A stretch of 64,000 nucleotides of DNA from positions 1 to 64,000 of the forward strand of contig NZ_ASJB01000004.1 in assembly GCF_000478275.1 (NCBI RefSeq). Direction: 5' to 3'. Position numbers and translations under genes: made by a program. The notes below the pieces were generated by a model. It saw only the letters and a list, made by a program, of their open reading frames with translations. It had not been told where the DNA came from and searched no databases. This DNA is from Amycolatopsis orientalis DSM 40040 = KCTC 9412. GTDB taxonomy: Bacteria > Actinomycetota > Actinomycetes > Mycobacteriales > Pseudonocardiaceae. Shown here in pieces: positions 26,633 through 35,453 of this stretch (positions within the stretch are counted from its first letter, which is position 1; the number at the start of each line of letters is the position of its first letter).

Positions 26633-27277
26633 GTGCCGGAGGATGAGCGGGCTGTGCCTGAGCGGGAAGACGACGCGCGGCCGATGACGCCCGAGGAGTC
26701 GCTCGCGCTCATCGCCAAGCAGACGGAAGAGACCCGGCGTGAGATCGGGCCGAATCCGGCCGTCCTGCTCGCCGTCTGGGGACTGGTGTGGCTGCTCGGT
26801 TTCGGGCTCGTCTACCTCTCGGCCCCACCGACTTCGCTGCTGCCGTTGTGGGCGGCCGCCGCGATCGCCGTCGCCGCCTTCGCCGGCGCCATCGCCTATT
26901 CGGCGATCTACGGCATCCGGACGAGCCGCGGTGTCCGCGGCCCGTCCCGGCTCGTCGGGGCGATGTACGGCTGGAGCTGGATGATCGCGTTCGGCGGGCT
27001 GACCGTGGTTAACACCGGTCTGATCCGGCTCGGCCTCGACCCCGAACTGATCCCGCTGCTGTGGTCCGGCACCTCGCTCATGCTCACCGGCCTGCTGTAC
27101 CTGGCGGGCGGGATGCTGTGGCAGAGCAAACTCCAGTACGGGCTCGGCGCGTGGATCATCCTGTGCGGCGCGGCGAGCGTGCTGGCGGGCGGGCCGCACA
27201 ACTTCCTCGTGCTGAGCCTGGCGGGCGGTGGTGGCTTCCTGGTGGCGTCGCTGGTCTTCCTGGTGCGGTCGCGATGA
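26633..27277 (+). CDS. Four-to-six-TM membrane protein of the exporter operon
   Basis: The product is 214 residues from GTG 26633. A second GTG at 26654, 11 nt after GGAGG, is also possible. An acidic N-terminus containing TPEESLALIAKQTEETRREI precedes about six hydrophobic helices. It resembles actinobacterial proteins found next to winged-helix regulators in ABC exporter operons. The stop overlaps the next start by 4 bp. It may signal membrane state to the regulator, which is inference. Confidence 0.65.
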   Translation: MPEDERAVPEREDDARPMTPEESLALIAKQTEETRREIGPNPAVLLAVWGLVWLLGFGLVYLSAPPTSLLPLWAAAAIAVAAFAGAIAYSAIYGIRTSRGVRGPSRLVGAMYGWSWMIAFGGLTVVNTGLIRLGLDPELIPLLWSGTSLMLTGLLYLAGGMLWQSKLQYGLGAWIILCGAASVLAGGPHNFLVLSLAGGGGFLVASLVFLVRSR

Positions 27278-27597
27278 GCGAAGACGGGCTGCCCCAGCTC
27301 GATCCGGTGATCCACGCGCAGGCGCGGCTGCGGGTGACAGTGGCGCTGTCGAGCCTGGGGCCGGGCGACAGCATCACCTTCCCGCGGTTGCAGCAGTTGC
27401 TGGACATGACGCCCGGCAACCTGTCGACGCATCTGCGCAAACTCGAAGACGCCGGCTACGTCGGGATCACCAAGGCCTTCGAACATCGCACGCCGGTGAC
27501 GCTGGTCGAGCTGACCACCCGCGGCCGGGCGGCGTTCGAGGAGTACACGAAGGCCCTGCATCGGCTTCTCGAGGTGCCGGGCGATGGGCGGGCATGA
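27274..27597 (+). CDS. Winged-helix (HTH_27/MarR-like) regulator
   Basis: The 107-residue single-domain protein carries the recognition-helix segment LLDMTPGNLSTHLRKLEDAG and the wing YVGITKAFEHRTPVTLVELT. This is the PF13601-like DNA-binding family common beside ABC exporters. It is coupled to the membrane protein (ATGA) and overlaps dinB by 14 bp. It is the best candidate to bind the tandem ACTTTG sites at 24922-24963. Confidence 0.8.
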   Translation: MSEDGLPQLDPVIHAQARLRVTVALSSLGPGDSITFPRLQQLLDMTPGNLSTHLRKLEDAGYVGITKAFEHRTPVTLVELTTRGRAAFEEYTKALHRLLEVPGDGRA

Positions 27598-28900
27598 CCG
27601 GTGGGTCATCCACCTCGACATGGACGCGTTCTACGCCTCCTGTGAACAGCTGACCCGGCCGACCCTGGCCCGCCGGCCCGTCCTGGTGGGCGGCGCGGGC
27701 CCGCGCGGTGTGGTCGCCGGGGCGAGTTACCAGGCACGCGAACACGGGATCAAATCGGCGATGCCGATGTCGCAGGCCCGGCGGCTGCTCCCGCCCAACG
27801 GGGTCATCCTGCCGCCGCGGTTCAAACTCTACGAACTGCTGAGCACGCGGGTGTTCGACCTCGTCGCCCGGTACGCGCCCGTGCTGGAACGGATCTCCCT
27901 CGACGAGGCCTTCGCGGAACCGCCTGCGCTGGCCGGGGCGTCGTCGGAGCAGGTGCGCGAGTTCGGTGCCCGGCTGCGGGAGCACATCCGGTCCGAGATC
28001 GGGCTGGTCGCCTCGATCGGGGCGGCGTCGGGCAAGCAGGTCGCCAAGGTCGCGTCGGATCTGGCGAAACCGGACGGGCTGCTCGTCGTCGACCAGGGCA
28101 CCGAACGCGAATTCCTCGCGCCGCTGCCCACCAGGGTGCTGTGGGGCATCGGCCCGGTGGCGGAGGGGAAACTGCGCGCGATCGGCGTCCGGACGCTGGG
28201 GCAGCTGACCGCGTTGTCCGACGCCGACGCGGTGTCCACTTTGGGCAGTGTGGTCGGGCGGGACCTGCGGCGGCTGGCCACCGGCGTCGACGACCGGCCG
28301 GTGTCCGATCGCGCCGAACTCAAGCAGGTCAGCGCGGAGACGACCTTCGACCGCGACCTGATCGACCTGGTGAGCCTGCGGCGTGAGGTCCGCGACCTCG
28401 CCGTCCACGCGCACAAGCGGCTCGTCAACGCCGAACGGGTCGCGCGGACGGTGGTGGTGAAGCTGCGGCACACCGACTTCAGCACGGTGACGCGTTCGGA
28501 GACGATGGCTTCGCCCACCGACGAGTTCGACCAGCTCGCTTCGATGGCGGAACGGCTGCTGATCGACCCGTCGGACTTCGGCGGGGTGCGGCTGGCCGGG
28601 GTCGCGTTTTCCGGGCTTTCGGTGCCCCATCAGGATCCGCTGTTCACCCTGTCCGTCCCGGTGACCGACGCGCCCGTCGTCTCGCGGGCGCCCGCACCGG
28701 TGCCCGTGGTCTCGTCGAGCTGGCGTCCGGGGGACGACGTCGTCCACGAGGAGTACGGGAGCGGGTGGGTGCAGGGCGCCGGGCACGGGCGGGTGACCGT
28801 CCGGTTCGAAACGCGGTCCAGCGGGCCGGGGGTGGCGCGGACCTTCCTCCAGGAAGACCCCGCCCTCCGCCGGGGCGACCCCGCCGACTGCCTCGCCTGA
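27584..28900 (+). CDS. dinB: DNA polymerase IV (Y-family)
   Basis: The 438-residue Y-family polymerase has DMDAFYASCE (metal ligand Asp), SLDEAF (catalytic Asp-Glu) and HhH segment PTRVLWGIGPVAEGKLRAIG, followed by a little-finger domain. The C-terminal 60 residues (VVHEEYGSGWVQGAGHGRVT then VRFETRSSG) resemble the Tudor-like tail of UvrD/PcrA helicases. Similar tails occur in actinobacterial DinB proteins. No beta-clamp motif is obvious at the extreme C-terminus. The gene overlaps the regulator gene, so translesion synthesis may be co-expressed with the exporter. Confidence 0.88.
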   Translation: MGGHDRWVIHLDMDAFYASCEQLTRPTLARRPVLVGGAGPRGVVAGASYQAREHGIKSAMPMSQARRLLPPNGVILPPRFKLYELLSTRVFDLVARYAPVLERISLDEAFAEPPALAGASSEQVREFGARLREHIRSEIGLVASIGAASGKQVAKVASDLAKPDGLLVVDQGTEREFLAPLPTRVLWGIGPVAEGKLRAIGVRTLGQLTALSDADAVSTLGSVVGRDLRRLATGVDDRPVSDRAELKQVSAETTFDRDLIDLVSLRREVRDLAVHAHKRLVNAERVARTVVVKLRHTDFSTVTRSETMASPTDEFDQLASMAERLLIDPSDFGGVRLAGVAFSGLSVPHQDPLFTLSVPVTDAPVVSRAPAPVPVVSSSWRPGDDVVHEEYGSGWVQGAGHGRVTVRFETRSSGPGVARTFLQEDPALRRGDPADCLA

Positions 28901-28903
28901 CCT

Positions 28904-28967
28904 CGCGTTTCGTCCTCTGGATGCGGTAGTTGCGCGCGCAACTACCGCATCCAGAGGACGAAACGCG
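28904..28967. repeat. 64-bp perfect palindrome, copy 1
   Basis: Each arm begins CGCGTTTCGTCCTCTGGATG and ends TAGTTGCGC; the two arms are exact reverse complements with no loop. A second copy at 62397-62458 differs at about four positions. It follows the dinB stop by 3 bp and may terminate the operon. Confidence 0.75.
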
Positions 28968-29026
28968 GTGAGAGCCTGGGGCTTAAGGCAGGATGGGGAG
29001 GGATTGTCACCCGAACGAGGGAATCG

Positions 29027-30178
29027 ATGTTCAGCACCCATGCCCGTCCGGTCCGTGCTCGCGCCGGGGCGGCCCTCCTCGGCGTCGCCCTGCTGCTCGG
29101 CGCCTGCAGCCCGGCCCCCGAGCAACCGCCCGTGGCGTCGAGCGCCCCGCCCGCCGCGTCGAGCGCCCAGGCGCCGGGGGAGTCGTTCACCGTGGTCGCG
29201 ACCGGCGACGTGCTGATCCATCCCGCGCTGACAGACCAGGCGAAGCAGGACGGCAACGGCGAGATCGACTACCGGCCGCTGCTGGCCGGGGTGAAGCCGC
29301 TGATCTCCGGAGCCGACCTCGGCATCTGCCACCTCGAGACCCCGCTCGCGCCGAAGGGCGGCCCGTACAGCGGCTACCCGTCCTTCAGCGCGCCACCCGA
29401 GATCGTCGACGCCCTCAAGGACACCGGATACGACACCTGCTCGACGGCGTCCAACCACACGATCGACCAGGGCGCGGAGGGCGCCGGCCGGACGCTCGAC
29501 AAACTCGACGAGGCCGGTGTCAAGCACACCGGTTCGGCGCGCTCGGCCGAAGAGGCGAAGAAGCCGCTGATCATGGACGTCAACGGGGTGAAGGTCGCCC
29601 AGATCTCCTACGCCTACGGTTTCAACGGCATCAAGGTGCCCGCGGGGAAACCCTGGCTGGTCAACCAGATCGACGCCGAAGCCGTCATCGCCGAGGCCAA
29701 GGCCGCGCGCAGGGCGGGGGCGCAGATCGTGCTCGCGAGCCTGCACTGGGGTACCGAATACCAGCACGATCCGACCGCGGAACAGCGATCGCTGGCGAAG
29801 AAACTCCTCGGTGACGACGCGATCGACCTGATCATCGGGCACCACGCGCACGTCGTGCAGCCCTTCGAGCAGATCAACGGCAAGTGGGTCGCCTACGGAC
29901 TCGGCAACAGCGTCGCCCGGCATTCGGAACCGAAGGGCTCTACCGAACAGGGGGCGGCGGCACGGTTCCGGTTCGTGCGGGACGGCGACCGCTGGAAGGT
30001 CGACAAGGCCGAGTACGTCCCGACGCTGGTGCAGCTGGGCCCGCCGATCCGGTTGCTCGACCTGACCGCGGGCCAGGGCGGTGGCGACGCGCTCAAGGCC
30101 GCCGCACTCAAGGACACCGACGAGGTCGTGCTCAGCCGCGGCGCCGGTGAGCAGGGGCTGACCCGCCCCGGCCGATGA
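29027..30178 (+). CDS. CapA-family (PgsA/CapA-like) metallophosphatase lipoprotein
   Basis: The 383-residue protein has a lipoprotein signal with lipobox LLGACS (Cys about residue 26) and a Pro/Ser/Ala linker. The PGA_cap domain shows VVATGDVLIH, CHLETPLAP, STASNHTIDQGA, ASLHWGTEYQ and IIGHHAHVVQPFE. CapA proteins belong to the calcineurin-like phosphoesterase fold and are linked to poly-gamma-glutamate or wall polymer metabolism. No capB/capC is nearby, so the substrate is open. GAGGGA lies 5 nt before the ATG. Confidence 0.85.
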   Translation: MFSTHARPVRARAGAALLGVALLLGACSPAPEQPPVASSAPPAASSAQAPGESFTVVATGDVLIHPALTDQAKQDGNGEIDYRPLLAGVKPLISGADLGICHLETPLAPKGGPYSGYPSFSAPPEIVDALKDTGYDTCSTASNHTIDQGAEGAGRTLDKLDEAGVKHTGSARSAEEAKKPLIMDVNGVKVAQISYAYGFNGIKVPAGKPWLVNQIDAEAVIAEAKAARRAGAQIVLASLHWGTEYQHDPTAEQRSLAKKLLGDDAIDLIIGHHAHVVQPFEQINGKWVAYGLGNSVARHSEPKGSTEQGAAARFRFVRDGDRWKVDKAEYVPTLVQLGPPIRLLDLTAGQGGGDALKAAALKDTDEVVLSRGAGEQGLTRPGR

Positions 30179-30189
30179 GACACGGGCGA

Positions 30190-30208
30190 GCCGGGCATCG
30201 CGCCCGGC
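30190..30208. terminator. GC hairpin between convergent genes
   Basis: GCCGGGC and GCCCGGC pair around ATCGC. Weaker GGGC/GCCC pairing extends the stem on both sides. It sits between the convergent CapA-like and polyprenyl synthase genes. Confidence 0.55.
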
Positions 30209-30235
30209 CCGCCCCTGCCTTCTCCGCGCCCGGCT

Positions 30236-31261
30236 TCAATATCGTCGCCGCACCACCAGTTTCGCGAGGGCCGCGAGTTCGGCGCCTGGGCGGGGCGCCG
30301 GATCCGCGACGGCGAGATGATGCAGCGCGCCGGTCAGGAGCGCGTCGGCCTGCTCCTGGCTCCACGTCCGGCCGCCCGCCCGTTCCACCAGGTCCGCCAC
30401 GTGGGGCAATTCCGCGGCGTCGAGGTTTTCCTTGCGGTACAAGGCATCCAGTTCTCGTCCGGCATCCGTCCCGGAGTGGAGCGCGGCCACCACCGGCAGG
30501 GATTTCTTCCGGTTGGAGAGATCCGAGTGGACCGGTTTCCCGGTCACCGCCGGATCACCCCAGATCCCGAGGAGATCGTCGATGTGCTGGAACGCCAGCC
30601 CGAGTGCCCTCCCGTACTCGGTCAGCCGGTCGACCTGGTCCTGCCTCCCTTCCCCGGCGAGCGCCCCGAGCGTGCATGCCGCCCCGAGCAACGCGCCGGT
30701 CTTCCCCTCGGCCATCCGGACGCATTCGGCGGTGTCGACGTCACCGCGTTCTTCGAACTTCAGATCCGTGCTCTGTCCTTCAAGCAGGTCGATCACGGCC
30801 GTGCTCAGCACGCGCAACGCCGTCTGCCCGAACGGCGAAAGCACCTCGAAAGCCTGGGACAGCAAGGCGTCCCCGGCGAGGATCGCGGCGCCGGTACCGA
30901 AGATCGTCCACGCGGTCGGACGATGCCGCCGGGTGGTGTCCCGGTCCATCACGTCGTCGTGCAGCAGGGAGAAGTTGTGCACCATTTCCACCGCGACCCC
31001 CACCGGGACGGCGATTTCGGCGTCGCCGCCGACCGCCTGGGCGGCCAGCAGCGCCAGCGCGGGGCGCAACGCCTTCCCCCCGTCCGAAGTGGACGGACGG
31101 CCACGCTCGTCCCACCAGCCGAAGTGGTAGCCGGCGATCAGCCGCATCGATTCGGGTAGCTCGCCGACGGTTTCGCGCAGCGCCGGTTCGATCAGGGTCC
31201 GGCTCCACGTCAGGACTTCCCCGGCGGGCCGGGCGCCGGTGCGGGTGTCGATGGTCGTCAA
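30236..31261 (-). CDS. Polyprenyl diphosphate synthase, family 2 encapsulin-cargo type
   Basis: TTG 31261 has GGGAG 6 nt upstream; an ATG at 31342 in frame lacks a ribosome site. The 341-residue protein has the first aspartate-rich motif DDVMD (residues 102-106) and a second region FQHIDDLLGIWGD that is degenerate (DDLLG). The segments MRLIAGYHFGWWDERGRP and GKALRPALALLAAQAVGG match the actinobacterial subfamily annotated as polyprenyl transferase cargo of family 2 encapsulin shells. It should make a C20 or longer prenyl diphosphate. No encapsulin or terpene cyclase gene is in this window. Confidence 0.78.
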   Translation of the reverse strand: MTTIDTRTGARPAGEVLTWSRTLIEPALRETVGELPESMRLIAGYHFGWWDERGRPSTSDGGKALRPALALLAAQAVGGDAEIAVPVGVAVEMVHNFSLLHDDVMDRDTTRRHRPTAWTIFGTGAAILAGDALLSQAFEVLSPFGQTALRVLSTAVIDLLEGQSTDLKFEERGDVDTAECVRMAEGKTGALLGAACTLGALAGEGRQDQVDRLTEYGRALGLAFQHIDDLLGIWGDPAVTGKPVHSDLSNRKKSLPVVAALHSGTDAGRELDALYRKENLDAAELPHVADLVERAGGRTWSQEQADALLTGALHHLAVADPAPRPGAELAALAKLVVRRRY

Positions 31262-31739
31262 CGGAGACTCCCTTTCAGCCTTCGCGCCCGAGTTCGGGAA
31301 TAATCCGCTGAACCGCCGTTCTCGCAATTCACGGATACCCATTCGAGTGGGGTGGACGCAAAATCAAGATAGCAAGCGGTAATGCCCGCACAAACACACG
31401 ATCGGGTTTCGAGCTATGTTCACCTGTTTGCCGGGGTTGGCCGCATCGTGGTCGGCCGCGACGGCCGTTCGGGCGATGAAGTCGCACGTAAAGCCGGTAT
31501 ACGGACACGCTGGTGACGTCTCGTGTCGGCCGATCACCCGGTCGTGAAGCCTTCTTCCCTGACCGGTGACGCCCCTTTCCTGCGTGTGTCGAAAAGCGTT
31601 TCGCGGACTGAGAAACTGGGCCGAGCCGGTGATGATCGACTTCGGCTCATGGGCCACCAGTATGAATTGATTCAATTGCCCTTTTCGTCGCGTCGAACGG
31701 TGAACTAGCTTCAGCAGTCTTCACGGGGCAGGGAGTCGA
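31262..31739. other. AT-richer divergent intergenic region
   Basis: About 480 bp with no coding sequence I can support; the short frames in it lack ribosome sites and family features. GC falls here relative to the flanking genes. AATTGA-T-TCAATT (31665-31677) is a perfect palindrome about 65 bp before the DUF4239 gene and could be an operator. Confidence 0.4.
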
Positions 31740-32501
31740 ATGGGTATTTATCTGACCGGCATCGCCTGGGTGGTCGGCGCGGCGATCGCCGCGGGCTTCG
31801 TCGGCTACCTCGTCCGCAAGTTCGGCTGGGACGAGGGGCGGCGTGACAACAACGACGCCGCCGGCCAGGTGTTCACCATCGTCGGCGGGCTGCACGCGGT
31901 CCTGGTCGCGTTCATCCTGATCTCCCTCTTCGACTCCGCGAGCGCGGCGCGCGACGGCTCCTACCACGAGGCGGACAGCCTGGTCGCCGCCGTCTGGGCC
32001 GCGGATTCCCTGGGGCCCGAGGTCAAGGACGAGGTCCGGAAGCTGAGCGCGGAGTACATCACCACGGTCGAACAACGGGAATGGCCGCTGATGGCGGGCG
32101 ACGAGGCCGTCCCCGACGCCGGGTGGACGCAACTCGACCGGTTGCGCAAGGCGGTCGAGAAGGCGTCCTCGGACGACGACTGGGTCCGCGAGCGCAAGGC
32201 CGAAGCGGCCACCCAGCTCTGGCAGGTCTACGAGGCCCGGCAAAATCGACTCAACGCGGTCGAGGGCGGGCGGGTCGGCGGCGTCGTCTGGTTCGCGCTG
32301 ATCCTGGGCAGCCTCATCTCCGTACTGCTGCCCAACCTGTTCGGCGGCACCCGGCTGGCCGCGCATCTGGTCATCGTCTCCACCCTGGCCGGCACGATCA
32401 CGCTGCTCCTGTTCGCGATCTACCAGCTGCAGAACCCGTTCGGCGGCGGGGTGCGGATCCCGCCCGACGCGTTCACCGCGGCACGGGCAAGGATCGTTTG
32501 A
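31740..32501 (+). CDS. DUF4239/bestrophin-like membrane protein
   Basis: The 253-residue protein has two N-terminal helices (about residues 5-22 and 45-63), a soluble central segment (KDEVRKLSAEYITTVEQREW) and two C-terminal helices (about 180-198 and 207-228). This is the DUF4239 pattern. The function is unknown. AGGGAG precedes the ATG, and its last codons overlap the TTG start of the next gene. Confidence 0.75.
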   Translation: MGIYLTGIAWVVGAAIAAGFVGYLVRKFGWDEGRRDNNDAAGQVFTIVGGLHAVLVAFILISLFDSASAARDGSYHEADSLVAAVWAADSLGPEVKDEVRKLSAEYITTVEQREWPLMAGDEAVPDAGWTQLDRLRKAVEKASSDDDWVRERKAEAATQLWQVYEARQNRLNAVEGGRVGGVVWFALILGSLISVLLPNLFGGTRLAAHLVIVSTLAGTITLLLFAIYQLQNPFGGGVRIPPDAFTAARARIV

Positions 32502-33712
32502 GCACCGTGGACGGGGTGACGCGGGCGGCGGCGACGGTGGCCGTCGCCGGGCTGGTCGGCGCCTCGGCGCTGCTGGCCCCGATGGCCGCGCGCGCCGCCG
32601 AAGCCTGCCTGGTGGTGCAGGCCGAGACCCCGTCGCACGGGGCTTCGAAGCTCCGCTGGCTCGACGTCGGTTCGGGGACCACGCTGCGGGTGACCGACGC
32701 GGGATACCGGATCAACGCGCTCGGCTACTCCGCGGCGCGGGATCTGGTCTTCGGTATCACCGACGGACAGAGCCGGGGCGCGCACGCGGTGACGATCGAT
32801 CGCGACGGGGACATCCGGGATCTCGGCCCGGTCACCCGTGCCGGGAACCGGCTGCCGGTGTGGAGTCCCGTCGCGGGGGTGACCGCCGGCGCGATCGGCG
32901 GGAATTCCTGGTACCTGCTCAGGAACGGCACACTGTACACAGTGGACTTGACGCCGGGGGAGCGGTACCTGCGGGTGATCAGGACGGTGTTCCTGAGGCC
33001 GATCACCCTCGCCCACGACGTCAACGACTTCGCCTACCACAACGGGCTGCTCTACGGTGTTTCCACCACCTGGCGCGGAAAAGGCGCCGTGATCACCATC
33101 GACCCGTCCTCCGGCAAGGTCCGTGAAGCCGAGGACGCCCGGTTCCCGCCCGCCGAGGTCTACGGCTCCGTCGTCCTCGGCCGTGACGGTGGCTTGTACG
33201 CCACCGCGAACCGGATCGGTGGGCGCAGCGTGCTCTACCGTCTGGACCGCGGTGGGCAGGTGACCGAGGTGACTTCGGGTCCGCCGCTGGCGGGTTCGGA
33301 CGCCGCCGGCTGTCTCAGCGCGACCGAAGTCCCCGAGCCGCCGAAACCGGAACCGCCCAAGCCGACACCCACTCCGACGCCTACTCCGACTCCTACGCCC
33401 ACACCGGCGCCGACGTCCGCTCCCACGTCGGCACCGGCCCCCACATCCACACCGACACCGACGCCATCACCGAATCCCGCTCCGACTCCGACGCCGACCT
33501 CGGCTCCGAGGTCCATTCCGGCGCCCAAAGTGGACGAGCCGCCCGTCCCCGCGCCGAAGCCGACCCGTGCGGCCGCCCTCCCGGACCGTGAGGAGGCGGC
33601 GGAGACCGACTCGCGCGCCCGCACGAAGGAGAAGCGGCGCTGGGGGCTGACCGCGCTGGTCCTGATCCTCGGCGGTGGTGCGGCGGCGGGCGCCGTCCGG
33701 CGGGCCCGGTGA
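32498..33712 (+). CDS. Surface beta-propeller protein with Pro-Thr stalk
   Basis: TTG 32498 (AAGG 6 nt upstream) overlaps the upstream stop. The 404-residue protein has a Sec signal ending near ARAAEA. It has a propeller-like domain of about 250 residues (DUF6923-like: [40 protein letters not shown]), then a PT/PA-rich stalk of about 70 residues and a C-terminal hydrophobic helix with basic end ([23 protein letters not shown] split after 20 residues as [20 protein letters not shown], then RAR). It is probably wall-spanning and anchored by the C-terminal helix. Confidence 0.72.
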   Translation: MSTVDGVTRAAATVAVAGLVGASALLAPMAARAAEACLVVQAETPSHGASKLRWLDVGSGTTLRVTDAGYRINALGYSAARDLVFGITDGQSRGAHAVTIDRDGDIRDLGPVTRAGNRLPVWSPVAGVTAGAIGGNSWYLLRNGTLYTVDLTPGERYLRVIRTVFLRPITLAHDVNDFAYHNGLLYGVSTTWRGKGAVITIDPSSGKVREAEDARFPPAEVYGSVVLGRDGGLYATANRIGGRSVLYRLDRGGQVTEVTSGPPLAGSDAAGCLSATEVPEPPKPEPPKPTPTPTPTPTPTPTPAPTSAPTSAPAPTSTPTPTPSPNPAPTPTPTSAPRSIPAPKVDEPPVPAPKPTRAAALPDREEAAETDSRARTKEKRRWGLTALVLILGGGAAAGAVRRAR

Positions 33713-33713
33713 G

Positions 33714-34736
33714 TCAGTACTTGAACTGGTCCACGTTCTCGCGCGTGATCAGCAGCGGGTCACCCAGCAGCACGGTCTTCGTGGCGTCGTCGTACTTGAT
33801 CGCCGGGAGTTCGAGGTTGACCTTGTTGGACGGACCGAGTGGCTTCCCCTCGGCGATCTGCTTGCCCGCCCACGCGGTGAGGTAGCCGAGCGATTCGACG
33901 TTCCACAGCACCGAAAGCGAGGCGGAACCGTCCAGCAGGTACGGCTTGATCGCCTGCGGGGTCCCGACGCCGACGGTGAAGACGCGGCCGATCTTCTGCT
34001 GCGAGCGGACCGCTTCGGCGACCCCGGGCGCGGACGTCGTGCACTCGCCGACGAGGCCGGTGAGGTCGGGGTACTTCACCATCAGGTCCTTGGCCATCGT
34101 GGTGGCGGTTTCCCGGTCTTCGCCGGCGTAGACCGTCTCCACGAGCTGCGCGTGGGGATACCGGGTAGCGGTATAGGTACGTTGGACGGCGATCCACGCG
34201 TTGAGGTTCTCCGCGGTCTTGCCGCAGGAGACGATCGCGTACTTGCCCGCGCCGCTCATCTTCTTCATCAGGGCGTCGGTGAGTGCCTCGCCGATTCCCT
34301 CCGGCGTCGCCTGGTTGACGAAGAGTTCGCGGGCGGTGCCCGGCGCGTCGGTGTCCGAGGTGATCACGTGGACCCCCTTCGCCCGCGCGTCGGAGATCAC
34401 CGGTGCCATCACCTTCGGATCGTTCGGGGCGATCGCGATGACGTCGACCCGCTGGTCGACGAGGCCGCGCACGATCGAGACCTGCGCGGCGGGGTCCACT
34501 GTGGGCGGCCCGACGGAGACCCATTCGACGCCGAGCTGTTTGGCCGCGGCGTGCCCGCCGGTGTTCATCGCCTCGAAGTACGGGATGCCCGCGACCTTCG
34601 GCACGAACGCGATCCGGATCGGCTTGGCCGCCGTCCCGGCCGGTTGCTCGCCGTCGCAGCCCACCATTCCGAGCATCATGCCCATCATGAGCACAACGGC
34701 CACCACGAGCGTCTTCGTCGGCCCTCGCATCTCCAC
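33714..34736 (-). CDS. Sugar-binding lipoprotein of RhaS/AI-2 type, orphan
   Basis: The 340-residue type I periplasmic binding protein (Peripla_BP_4) has a lipobox LGMVGC (Cys about residue 27). Segments [40 protein letters not shown] and [12 protein letters not shown] are typical of rhamnose/AI-2/ribose binders. No ATPase or permease gene is adjacent, so it must share a transporter encoded elsewhere. Convergent with the surface protein by 1 bp. With pectin enzymes in the window, rhamnose is a plausible ligand, which is inference. Confidence 0.82.
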   Translation of the reverse strand: MEMRGPTKTLVVAVVLMMGMMLGMVGCDGEQPAGTAAKPIRIAFVPKVAGIPYFEAMNTGGHAAAKQLGVEWVSVGPPTVDPAAQVSIVRGLVDQRVDVIAIAPNDPKVMAPVISDARAKGVHVITSDTDAPGTARELFVNQATPEGIGEALTDALMKKMSGAGKYAIVSCGKTAENLNAWIAVQRTYTATRYPHAQLVETVYAGEDRETATTMAKDLMVKYPDLTGLVGECTTSAPGVAEAVRSQQKIGRVFTVGVGTPQAIKPYLLDGSASLSVLWNVESLGYLTAWAGKQIAEGKPLGPSNKVNLELPAIKYDDATKTVLLGDPLLITRENVDQFKY

Positions 34737-34785
34737 CCCATAGTCACGGAACTACCTGAAACCAGCCGATCGGTCTGCGCGCGGT

Positions 34786-34814
34786 GGAGACCTCCGGCGA
34801 AACTAAGGGTCTCC
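34786..34814. promoter_or_regulatory. Inverted repeat before the orphan binding-protein gene
   Basis: GGAGACC (34786-34792) and GGTCTCC (34808-34814) lie 50-80 bp upstream of the minus-strand start at 34736. They could be an operator or a 5' leader hairpin. Nothing else is recognisable between 34737 and 34940. Confidence 0.3.
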
Positions 34815-34940
34815 GGTTACCCCGGTCAACCGGATGAGCGCAAAGGGTTACGGAAGTGAGTTCATCGACCTGGCCCGATTACCGGGTCGGCCTACGGAGG
34901 TGACGGTGAGCGACCGGGGAGACGCGGGTCACTGCGCCGA

Positions 34941-34962
34941 ATATACGGGTGGGGGGTATATT
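34941..34962 (+). promoter_or_regulatory. CsoR-like copper operator on a leaderless promoter
   Basis: ATATAC (34941-34946) and GTATAT (34956-34961) flank a G-only/T centre GGGTGGGGG, the form of CsoR-family sites. TATATT at 34957-34962 is a good -10 placed so that transcription would start at about the ATG at 34970. Copper (or another CsoR-family effector) control of the downstream gene is inferred. Confidence 0.55.
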
Positions 34963-34969
34963 GCCCCGT

Positions 34970-35449
34970 ATGAACGAGACACGGCATGGAGCAAGCTGGT
35001 CGATGGCGGCGTCGGCGACCCTGCACTGCCTCACCGGCTGTGCGATCGGTGAGGTCCTCGGCATGGTGATCGGCACGGCGTTCGGCCTGCACAACGCGGC
35101 GACGGTCGTCCTGTCGATCGCGCTGGCCTTCGTCTTCGGTTACGCGCTGACCATGCGCGGCGTGCTGAAGTCGGGCCTGCGGTTCGGCGCGGCGCTCAAG
35201 GTGGCGCTGGCCGCCGACACCGTCTCGATCGCGGTCATGGAGATCGTCGACAACGGGGTCATGGTGGTGGTGCCGGGTGCGATGGACGCCGGGCTCACGA
35301 GCCTGCTGTTCTGGGGCGCGCTGGCGAGCTCGCTGGCCATCGCGTTCGTGCTGACGGTGCCGGTGAACAAGTGGATGATCGGGCGCGGGCTGGGGCACGC
35401 GAAGGTCCACGCGCACCACGGCGGCCACGAAGGACACCACGCGCACTGA
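34970..35449 (+). CDS. DUF4396 membrane protein with His-rich tail
   Basis: The 159-residue protein from ATG 34970 has four hydrophobic helices (about residues 12-40, 45-65, 80-100 and 115-137) with a TLHCLTGCAIGEVLGMVIG start typical of DUF4396. The C-terminus (HAKVHAHHGGHEGHHAH) holds eight histidines, suited to binding Cu, Zn or Ni. Together with the CsoR-like site it suggests a metal-handling membrane protein. There is no Shine-Dalgarno, in keeping with a leaderless mRNA. Confidence 0.78.
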   Translation: MNETRHGASWSMAASATLHCLTGCAIGEVLGMVIGTAFGLHNAATVVLSIALAFVFGYALTMRGVLKSGLRFGAALKVALAADTVSIAVMEIVDNGVMVVVPGAMDAGLTSLLFWGALASSLAIAFVLTVPVNKWMIGRGLGHAKVHAHHGGHEGHHAH

Positions 35450-35453
35450 GCCC

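Noticed and set aside
31364..31675. A 103-codon minus-strand frame in the AT-richer gap
   Set aside because: No ribosome site, no family resemblance and overlap with an equally unsupported plus-strand frame.
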